DNA of 48,541 nt. Origin: a bacterium. Lineage in GTDB: Bacteria > Planctomycetota > UBA1135 > UBA2386. Shown in pieces: positions 32,004-39,042 of this stretch (position 1 is the first letter of the stretch; each line of letters starts with the position of its first letter). The notes beneath the pieces were generated by a model that did not search any database, was not told the DNA's origin, and saw nothing but the letters and a program-made list of their open reading frames with translations. The position numbers and the translations under genes were made by a program. The stretch is from assembly GCA_024743115.1 (NCBI GenBank), contig JANSXC010000037.1, forward strand, positions 1-48,541, read 5' to 3'.

Positions 32004-34832
32004 ATGGCACTGCCCCGCGAAGACGACGGCGATCCGGCCTCGACCCTCGATTCCGACGAACGGCCCGCTGACGAGGGTTCGGAGGCCGGGGTCGGTGACG
32101 GCGAGGCCGACGCGGGAGGCGGGAATTCGGGCGGTGAGGACCCCGAGCCCGAAGCTCCCGAACCCGAAGCTTCCGATTCGGCAGCTTCCGATCTAGAGGC
32201 TCCTGACCTGGAAGATTCCGATCTCGAGAGTCTGGGCGACGTCGCGCACGATGGGCCGCGGCTCGTAGTCGACGACGAATCGCAGACCGGTTCGGTGGTC
32301 GTGCAGGACGCGATCCCGGATCGGATGTTCGTGTTCCCGCTGCGGGCCGCGGTGCCGTTCCCGAGCCTGATGATGCCGCTGCTGCTCGACAGCGAGCAGG
32401 CGCGTGACATCGTGGCCAAGGCGGAGGCCCACAACGGTTACCTCTTCCTCGTGCTCCAGCGGGACTCGGAGCAGGATCCGAAGGGGCCCGAGGACCTCTA
32501 CGAGGTCGGCGTCGTCACGAAGATCCTCAAGACGCTCAAGCTGCCCGACGGTGGCCAGTCGGCAATGACGCAGGGTGTGCGCCGGGCGCGACTCGTGAAG
32601 ATCGTTCGCAAGCGGCCGAGCCTCGTCGCGCGCGTCAAGGAGGTGGTCGAGATTCCCGCGCAGGGTGCGCGCTCCGAGTCGCTCGTGCGGTTGCTGCAGA
32701 AGCAGATGCAGCAGCTCGCCGAGATGCAGGACCACGTCGACCCTGGGTTCACGACCGCGTTGCTCAACGTCGAGAACCCGTCGCAGCTCGCGGACTTCAC
32801 GGGCGGGATCGTGCGCAAGGTCGAGGATCGCCAGCGGTTGCTTGCCGAGCCGGACGTCGAGAAGCGTCTCGAGCTCGCGCTGCAACTCGCCACGGCCGAG
32901 TCGGAGCTCGCGGAGCTCGACAAGAAGATTCACGGCGAGATCCAGCGCAAGACCGAGAAGGCCCAGAAGGACTACTTCCTGCGCGAGCAGATGAAGTTGA
33001 TCCGCAAGGAACTCGGTGAAGAGCAGGACCCGCGCCAGCTCGAGCTCGAACGGCTCGAGCAGGCGATCGCAAAGGCCGCGATGCCGGAGGCCGCGCTCGC
33101 GCGCGCCCAGGAAGAGCTGACGCGCCTGCAGACGACGCCGGTCGAATCGGCCGAGTACGGGGTGATCCGCAACTACCTCGACTGGCTCACCTCGGTGCCG
33201 TGGTCGCACTCGACGACGGATACCCACGACCTGCAGCGTGCCGAGCGCGTGTTGCACGACGATCATTACGGCCTCGAGGAGGTCAAACAGCGCATCCTCG
33301 AGTTCCTCGCCGTGCGCAAGCTGCGTCCGGGGCACCAGGGATCGATTCTGTGTTTCTCGGGGCCGCCCGGCGTCGGCAAGACGAGCCTCGGTCGCAGTAT
33401 CGCGCGCGCGATGGGCCGTGACTTCTGGCGTTTCTCGCTCGGCGGGCTGCGCGACGAGAGTGAGATCAAGGGACATCGCCGGACCTACATCGGCGCGATG
33501 CCCGGTCGGATTCTGCAGGGGCTGAAGTCGTGCGGCAGCAACAACCCCGTGCTGTTGCTCGACGAGATCGACAAGCTCGGCAGCGACTTCCGTGGCGATC
33601 CGAGTTCAGCGCTGCTCGAGGTGCTGGATCCGGAGCAGAACCACGCATTCCTGGATCACTACCTCGACGTGCCGTTCGATCTGTCGAAGGTGATGTTCCT
33701 CGCGACGGCGAACGTGCTCTCGCAGATTCCGGAGCCGTTGCGTGATCGCATGGAGATCCTCGAGATCCCGGGCTACCTGCTCGAAGAGAAGGTCGAAATC
33801 GCGCGGCGTCATCTGCTGCCGAAGCAGCTCGAGCGCCACGGCCTGCTGGGCAAGCACCTGTCGATCGGGCAGCCCGTGTGGCGCCGGATCGTGAGTTCCC
33901 ACACGCGCGAAGCCGGCGTGCGCGGGCTCGACAAGGTCGTGCAGCGGCTGTGCCGCAAGACGGCGCTCGCCGTCGCGAAGAAGAAGAAGGGGCCTGGGCG
34001 TCTCAGTCTCGCCGAGATGGAGCAGATGCTCGGGCAGGCGCGGTTCAAGCCCGAGGAGCGGCGAACTCGGGCAATTGCCGGTGTCGCCCAGGGCCTGGCG
34101 TGGACGCCGTTTGGCGGGGACGTGCTCTACATCGAAGCCGTGGGGAACGGTTCTTCGTCCGGCAGCGGCGGCGGCCGCCTGCAGTTGACGGGGAGTCTCG
34201 GCGATGTGATGAGCGAGTCCGCGCGACTCGCGATGAGCTACCTCAAGAGCCGGGCGGATTCGTTCGCGCTGGACCTCGAGCGCGTGGCCGCGACGGACCT
34301 GCACCTGCACTTCCCCGCGGGTGCGATCAAGAAGGATGGCCCGTCGGCGGGCATCGCGATCGCGTGCGCGTTCCTGAGCTACCTCACCGACCGGCCGGTG
34401 CCGAACGACCTCGCGATGACCGGGGAGCTGACTGTCGTCGGCGAAGTGCTGCCGATCGGCGGCGTGCGAGAGAAGCTGCTCGCCGCGAAGAACTTCGGTT
34501 TGAAGCGCGTACTCTTGCCCAAGGGCAACGAGCCGGACGTGCTCGAGCTCAAGAAGGAGCTCGTGAAGGGGCTGAAGATCCACTTCGTCGAGAACTTCGA
34601 TGAGGTCTACGGGATCGTGTTCGGGTCCGGGCGGCGTGCGGCGCCGAAGCGCAAGCCGACGGCGAGGAAGAGGACGGCGGGCAAGAAGTCTGCCCGCAAG
34701 AAGACCGCCAGCAAGAAGACCGCCCGCAAGAAGACCGCCAGCAAGAAGACCGCGAGCAAGAAGCCCGTTGCCCGCCGGAAGGCGGGCGCCGTGAAGAAGC
34801 GATCGGCCAAGAAGGGCCGCGCGCGGCGCTGA
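32004..34832 (+). CDS. lon: ATP-dependent Lon protease with acidic N-terminal and histone-H1-like C-terminal extensions
   Basis: A 942-residue Lon. Residues 1-95 are a Glu/Asp/Ser-rich extension absent from ordinary Lon. The Lon substrate-binding domain starts near residue 107 (RMFVFPLRAAVPFPSLMMPLL). The ATPase has Walker A GPPGVGKT (453-460) and Walker B LLLDEIDK (D520). The protease carries the catalytic S781 (DGPSAG) and K824 (REKLLAA), separated by 43 residues as in E. coli Lon. After about residue 877 comes a tail of KKTAS/KKTAR pentapeptides and other Lys/Ala/Arg sequence resembling histone H1 or bacterial H1-like proteins. This tail could tether the enzyme to DNA or polyphosphate, which is inference. 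It starts 39 bases after glpK. Confidence 0.95.
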   Translation: MALPREDDGDPASTLDSDERPADEGSEAGVGDGEADAGGGNSGGEDPEPEAPEPEASDSAASDLEAPDLEDSDLESLGDVAHDGPRLVVDDESQTGSVVVQDAIPDRMFVFPLRAAVPFPSLMMPLLLDSEQARDIVAKAEAHNGYLFLVLQRDSEQDPKGPEDLYEVGVVTKILKTLKLPDGGQSAMTQGVRRARLVKIVRKRPSLVARVKEVVEIPAQGARSESLVRLLQKQMQQLAEMQDHVDPGFTTALLNVENPSQLADFTGGIVRKVEDRQRLLAEPDVEKRLELALQLATAESELAELDKKIHGEIQRKTEKAQKDYFLREQMKLIRKELGEEQDPRQLELERLEQAIAKAAMPEAALARAQEELTRLQTTPVESAEYGVIRNYLDWLTSVPWSHSTTDTHDLQRAERVLHDDHYGLEEVKQRILEFLAVRKLRPGHQGSILCFSGPPGVGKTSLGRSIARAMGRDFWRFSLGGLRDESEIKGHRRTYIGAMPGRILQGLKSCGSNNPVLLLDEIDKLGSDFRGDPSSALLEVLDPEQNHAFLDHYLDVPFDLSKVMFLATANVLSQIPEPLRDRMEILEIPGYLLEEKVEIARRHLLPKQLERHGLLGKHLSIGQPVWRRIVSSHTREAGVRGLDKVVQRLCRKTALAVAKKKKGPGRLSLAEMEQMLGQARFKPEERRTRAIAGVAQGLAWTPFGGDVLYIEAVGNGSSSGSGGGRLQLTGSLGDVMSESARLAMSYLKSRADSFALDLERVAATDLHLHFPAGAIKKDGPSAGIAIACAFLSYLTDRPVPNDLAMTGELTVVGEVLPIGGVREKLLAAKNFGLKRVLLPKGNEPDVLELKKELVKGLKIHFVENFDEVYGIVFGSGRRAAPKRKPTARKRTAGKKSARKKTASKKTARKKTASKKTASKKPVARRKAGAVKKRSAKKGRARR
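34683..34757 (+). repeat. Five tandem 15-nt repeats encoding KKxAx in the Lon tail
   Basis: Five consecutive 15-base units of the form AAGAAG-ACC-GCC-AGC (first unit TCT for ACC; third positions vary) encode KKSAR, KKTAS, KKTAR, KKTAS, KKTAS. A sixth, diverged unit (KKPVA) follows to 34772. Such an array can change length by slippage, so tail length may differ among relatives. Confidence 0.8.
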
Positions 34833-34839
34833 GCCGGAG

Positions 34840-35508
34840 CTACGCGCGGATCGATTTCCCCGCCCGCCGTTCGAACGTGCGCTTGGCCTGACTCATCGCC
34901 CAGCTGCAGATCGGGCACGCTTCGGGATCGTGGCGCAGCGCCGGGCAGTGCGAGCGGCCGAAGTAGATGATCTGCAGGTGTAGGTCGTTCCAGCGCTCGG
35001 CGGGAAACGTGCGTTTGAGATCGCGTTCGGTCTGGGTCACGTTCTTGCCGGAACTCAGGCCCCAGCGCCACGCGAGCCGGTGGATGTGGGTGTCGACGGG
35101 AAACGCCGGCACGCCGAACGCCTGCGCCATGACGACGCTCGCAGTCTTGTGACCGACGCCAGGCAGTGACTCGAGCGCATCGATGTCCCGCGGCACCTCG
35201 CTACCGAACTCGGCGAGCAGTTGTTTGGCGAGGCCGGACACGGCCTTGGCCTTTTGCGGCGCGAGGCCGCAGGTCTTGATCTTGTCCTGGATCGTCGCGA
35301 CGGGCAGTTCCGCCATCGCGGCTGGGTCGGGGCCGATCTCGAACAGGCCGGGCGTGACCATGTTGACCCGTTCGTCGGTGCACTGCGCGGATAGCACGAC
35401 GGCGACGAGCAGCGTGAACGGGTCGTCATGGTCCAGCGGCACGGGTGGTTCCGGGAACTCGAGATCCAGAATCGCCTGGATCCGTTCGGCTTTCTCCTGC
35501 CGCTTCAT
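34840..35508 (-). CDS. nth: Endonuclease III-like DNA glycosylase with an altered Fe-S loop
   Basis: Base-excision repair enzyme removing oxidised pyrimidines and cleaving the resulting abasic site. The 222-residue product has a helix-hairpin-helix LPGVGHKTASVV with catalytic K121 and the aspartate D139 in FPVDTHIHRL, one residue off E. coli numbering. The C-terminal cluster loop normally reads C-x6-C-x2-C-x5-C. Here it is C188-x9-C198-x2-C201-x5-Q207, so the fourth cysteine is missing and the first spacing is longer. The cluster may be bound differently or be lost. It converges with lon, with a gap of only 7 bases. Confidence 0.9.
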   Translation of the reverse strand: MKRQEKAERIQAILDLEFPEPPVPLDHDDPFTLLVAVVLSAQCTDERVNMVTPGLFEIGPDPAAMAELPVATIQDKIKTCGLAPQKAKAVSGLAKQLLAEFGSEVPRDIDALESLPGVGHKTASVVMAQAFGVPAFPVDTHIHRLAWRWGLSSGKNVTQTERDLKRTFPAERWNDLHLQIIYFGRSHCPALRHDPEACPICSWAMSQAKRTFERRAGKSIRA

Positions 35509-35602
35509 CGAGGGCGCAGGCTACCGGGCGGCCGCGTCGTTGGCGAGATCCGGCAATTGGCCGCTTTGGCGCGGTTCTGGCCGCGGGTACCCTGCCGGCC
35601 AG

Positions 35603-36295
35603 ATGGCAGAGAGCGAGCAGCAGCCCCCGGCGGACGGATCGTTCGCGCAGTGGTTCGAACGCGTGTGGTCCTACCGCGAGGAGCGGGTCTACCAGTCGAT
35701 CTTCAAGGACCTCGGCGAAGGGATCTACACCGCGCCGGAGTCGACCTTCCAGCGGTTCGGCAAGCAGCCGCATCCGGGTTGGCTCAATCACGGCGTGTTC
35801 GGCTGTCCGCCCGGGGACCATCGTAAGACCTGGCTCTACGTCACGTCGGGGCTCAGCAATCCGTGGAACCTGAACGCGCCGGGGCAGGATCCGACGGGAT
35901 TCTCGGGTGTCGGGTTCGAACTCGCGATCGAAACGCCGGCGCCGGCGAGCTGGGCGGTGTCGCTGCTGCACAACCTGATGGCCTACGAACTGCTCGTCGC
36001 GGTCGGCAGCTACGAGGGCGCGGAGCTGCTCGAGTACGGCAACCGCGTGCCACTCGAGGCGTCGGTCACGCCCGAGTTCGAGTCCAAGATTCGGTGGCTG
36101 CTCGTGACGCAGCCGAAGCACTACGAAGCGGCGTTCTCACTCGCCTCGGGTCGGGTCGACATCTACCACCTCGTCGGCGCGACCGATGCCGAGGTGCAGT
36201 TCGCGCGCCAGAGTGATCAGGATCAGCTCATCGGCAAGCTCGAACAGCGGGGGTGCTGTCCGATGACCGATCCGGCGCGGGAGAGCGTGTTGTGA
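35603..36295 (+). CDS. Suppressor-of-fused (SUFU) domain protein
   Basis: The 230-residue product starts at ATG 35603, ten bases after a TACCCT box. It has the bacterial SUFU-like domain: FQRFGKQPHPGWLNHGVFGCPPG in pieces, WLYVTSGLSNPWNL, GVGFELAIETPAPASWAVSLLHNLM and KIRWLLVTQPKHYEAAFSLAS. The region with HYEAAF-LASGRVDIYHLVG is the typical end. Bacterial SUFU-domain proteins occur in immunity/toxin-antitoxin and uncharacterised contexts. Here it is coupled by GTGA overlap to a DUF1289 gene. The C-terminal 20 residues (GCCPMTDPARESVL) are variable. Confidence 0.8.
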   Translation: MAESEQQPPADGSFAQWFERVWSYREERVYQSIFKDLGEGIYTAPESTFQRFGKQPHPGWLNHGVFGCPPGDHRKTWLYVTSGLSNPWNLNAPGQDPTGFSGVGFELAIETPAPASWAVSLLHNLMAYELLVAVGSYEGAELLEYGNRVPLEASVTPEFESKIRWLLVTQPKHYEAAFSLASGRVDIYHLVGATDAEVQFARQSDQDQLIGKLEQRGCCPMTDPARESVL

Positions 36296-36528
36296 CCTCC
36301 CGGTCGTATCAGGGGTCGCGGCCGATCGGCGCGCGCCGAGTCGAGCCGGTCGAAACCCCGTGCATCAACGTCTGTGTCGTCGATGAGCACGGCTACTGCT
36401 CCGGCTGTCGTCGCTCGCTCGACGAGATCGCCCGTTGGGGGACCATGACGGACGCCGAGCGCAAGACCGTATTGGAGTTCCTGCCCGGTCGCGTCCCCGG
36501 CAACGGCGCCGAACCGTCGCGCGGCTGA
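36292..36528 (+). CDS. DUF1289 family protein
   Basis: The 78-residue product starts at a GTG overlapping the SUFU-protein stop. The central block VETPCINVCVVDEHGYCSGC, then RRSLDEIARWGTMTDAERKTVLEFL, is the DUF1289 signature (CxxxC...CxGCxR-T-EI--W). The four cysteines suggest a small metal or redox site. DUF1289 proteins are found widely in Proteobacteria and have no settled function. Its coupling to the SUFU-domain gene suggests that they are produced together. Confidence 0.8.
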   Translation: MTSRSYQGSRPIGARRVEPVETPCINVCVVDEHGYCSGCRRSLDEIARWGTMTDAERKTVLEFLPGRVPGNGAEPSRG

Positions 36529-36561
36529 CTCGCGCCGGCGGTGAGGCGTTAGACTGACGTC

Positions 36562-39039
36562 ATGATCGCTCGTCTCGCGTTCGTCGTCGCTGCCATGTTT
36601 GTCGCCGCCGGGTCGGCCGTTGCGCAACTGCGCGCCCCGATTGCCGAGAAGGTGCCGCCGCGCCATCTCGTCGTCGTTCGCACGACCGGCCCTGCCGAGA
36701 TGCAGCGGCTGCTGGCGCTCGATCTCGACCTCGCAGCATGCCGCGTTCCGCTGCCGGCACAGCGCCGCGTGGAAGTGATCGTCGACGACGTCGAGTTGTC
36801 CACGCTGCAGGCCAACGGCTTCCGTGTGCAGATGCTCCAGCGCGACCTCGCCGCGTGGTACGAAGCCCGCGCGCGTGCCGCGATGCCTGCCGGCGGCTAT
36901 CCCGACAACCCGAACCCGCCCCTCGGGCAGGGGGCGATGGGTGGCCACTGGACGTTTGCTCAGATGGAGTCGATCCTCGATCAGCTGCACCAGCAGAACC
37001 CGGCGATCTGTGCGGCCAAGGTTTCGATCGGCACTTCGATCGAGAACCGCCCGCTCTGGATGGTCAAGATCAGCGACAACGTCACCGTCGACGAGAACGA
37101 ACCCGAGGTGTTGTTCGATGCGCTGCACCATGCGCGTGAGCCGCTGTCGATGGAGACCACGGTCGTGTTCATGGAGTGGCTCGTGCAGAACTACGGCACG
37201 GACCCCGATGCGACGCTGATCGTCGATGAGCGCGAGCTGTTCTTCATCCCGTGCGTCAACCCGGACGGCTACGTCTACAACGAGACGACGAATCCCAATG
37301 GCGGCGGACTCTGGCGCAAGAATCGGCGGCTCAACCCCGACAACACGTACGGGGTCGATCTCAATCGCAACTATGCGACGCAGTGGCTCGCACCCAACGG
37401 CGGCAGCTCGCCGACGCCCAGCAGTCAGACGTATCGCGGCACGGCGCCGTTCAGCGAGCCCGAGACTACGGCGGTCGAGAACTTCAGTGCGAGCCGCAAC
37501 TTCGTCAGCGTCTTCAGCACGCACACCTACGCCGACATCCTGCTGCGCCCCTGGTGCTGGGAAGTCAACGATCCCGCGAACGTGAGCGACTACCTGACGC
37601 TCGGTGACTACTACACGGTCGAGAACGGCATGGCACACGGTCGTTGGTCGACGCTACTCTACATCTCGGGTGGCACGTCGGTGGATCATCACCACACGGC
37701 ACGTGGCTCCTACAGCTGGACCGCGGAACTCGGGCGCAGCAGCGAGGGTGGGTTCTGGCCGTTCGGACAGAACATCCTCAACGTCGCGGAGCGCTACCAG
37801 GTGATGTTCCGCAAGGTCGCGTTGTCGGCGGGGGCGACCTTCTCGGTCGCGGATATTGCCGTGAGCGAAGGTCCTGGCAGCAACGGCAACGGTTTCGTCG
37901 AGCGCGGCGAGATCGGTGAGCTGGTTGTCACGATCGACAACCCGGGGCTGCAGCCGGCAGCCGCGACGGTGGCCGTGCGGGCGCTGACCGTCGGGGTCTC
38001 GATCGGCGTGGGGGCCGCGACACTCGGCAACGTGGCGGCGCTCGGTAGCGCGGACAACCTCACGATGCCGCTGACGTTCTCGACGCCGGCGAACTTCGGC
38101 CCGGCGGTCGCGGATCTCCGCGTGTTGGTGACGGGTGACGGCCGGACCACGACGCACGACGTGCAGGTCGAGCTGCAGCCGCGTTTGCCGGTGATCCTCG
38201 ATGATTTCGAACTGGACCGCGGGTTCGTGCGTGCGAGTGTCGGCACGGCGACGACCGGGCTCTGGGAGCGTGCGGCGCCGAGCGCGACTGCCAGCGGCGG
38301 CAATACGATCCAGCCCGGCAGCCAGACGACGCCCGGTGGTTCGCGCTGCTGGGTCACGGACGGCCGGGCCGGAACGAGCGCCGGGACGTGGGACGTCGAT
38401 ACCGGCTATACGGACCTGCTGTCGCCGATCATGGACCTGACCCATCTCACGGCCGCGAGCCTGACGTTGCAGTTGTGGTTTACGGAGAGCAGCTCGAACG
38501 ACCCGATGTCGATCGCCGTCAGCCGTGACGGTGGCGCAACGTTCACCCAGCTGTATTCGCGCACGCAGTCGACCAACGCGTGGGTGGAGGTCAAACTCGA
38601 TCTCGGGACGCTGACGGCGCAGATGCAGGTGCGAGTGCGGGCGCAAGATGTCGCGCCATCGCTCGTCGAATGCCTGGTCGATGACCTCGAGATCAGCGGC
38701 TACGCGATGCCCGGCGCGATGACCACGCTCGGTTCCGGCGCGCCCGCGACGAACGTCCAGGTCGCGATGCATGGTCAATCCGGAGACCTGCTGTTCCCGC
38801 TCGTCGCCTTCCGCACCGGCGGTCCGACGACGTTCCCAGGGGTTGCCGGCGCGTTGCTGCTCGAGAGCGCGACCGTGCTGGCATTGCCCTTCGTCGTGGC
38901 CGATATCACGGGCCGCGGTGCGACGGACGTTCTGCTGCCGCCCGGCGGGTTCAGCGGGGTGTCGCTTCACTGGCAGACGGCCGTGCTCGGCACGACGGCT
39001 GCGTTCGGTGGCAACACGACCGTCACGGTACTGCAGTAG
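36562..39039 (+). CDS. Exported zinc carboxypeptidase (M14) with C-terminal beta domains
   Basis: The 825-residue product has a signal peptide (LAFVVAAMFVAAGSAVAQ). Residues 30-115 are a propeptide-like region. The M14 domain follows at about 130-430: zinc ligands H190 and E193 in HHAREP and H321 in STHTYADILLRPW, and the catalytic glutamate E389 in YSWTAELG. NPDGYVYNE and GVDLNRNY are also typical of M14. A CARDB-like region (about 435-545) and a jelly-roll/MAM-like domain with ILDDFELDRGFV follow. The protein probably trims extracellular peptides or proteins. A TAGACT box ends seven bases before the ATG, which would give a leaderless message. Confidence 0.88.
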   Translation: MIARLAFVVAAMFVAAGSAVAQLRAPIAEKVPPRHLVVVRTTGPAEMQRLLALDLDLAACRVPLPAQRRVEVIVDDVELSTLQANGFRVQMLQRDLAAWYEARARAAMPAGGYPDNPNPPLGQGAMGGHWTFAQMESILDQLHQQNPAICAAKVSIGTSIENRPLWMVKISDNVTVDENEPEVLFDALHHAREPLSMETTVVFMEWLVQNYGTDPDATLIVDERELFFIPCVNPDGYVYNETTNPNGGGLWRKNRRLNPDNTYGVDLNRNYATQWLAPNGGSSPTPSSQTYRGTAPFSEPETTAVENFSASRNFVSVFSTHTYADILLRPWCWEVNDPANVSDYLTLGDYYTVENGMAHGRWSTLLYISGGTSVDHHHTARGSYSWTAELGRSSEGGFWPFGQNILNVAERYQVMFRKVALSAGATFSVADIAVSEGPGSNGNGFVERGEIGELVVTIDNPGLQPAAATVAVRALTVGVSIGVGAATLGNVAALGSADNLTMPLTFSTPANFGPAVADLRVLVTGDGRTTTHDVQVELQPRLPVILDDFELDRGFVRASVGTATTGLWERAAPSATASGGNTIQPGSQTTPGGSRCWVTDGRAGTSAGTWDVDTGYTDLLSPIMDLTHLTAASLTLQLWFTESSSNDPMSIAVSRDGGATFTQLYSRTQSTNAWVEVKLDLGTLTAQMQVRVRAQDVAPSLVECLVDDLEISGYAMPGAMTTLGSGAPATNVQVAMHGQSGDLLFPLVAFRTGGPTTFPGVAGALLLESATVLALPFVVADITGRGATDVLLPPGGFSGVSLHWQTAVLGTTAAFGGNTTVTVLQ

Positions 39040-39042
39040 CTC

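Noticed and set aside
34683..34772. CRISPR-like or mobile tandem repeat
   Set aside because: The 15-nt repeats are in frame and encode the KKTAS tail of Lon; no spacers or cas genes.
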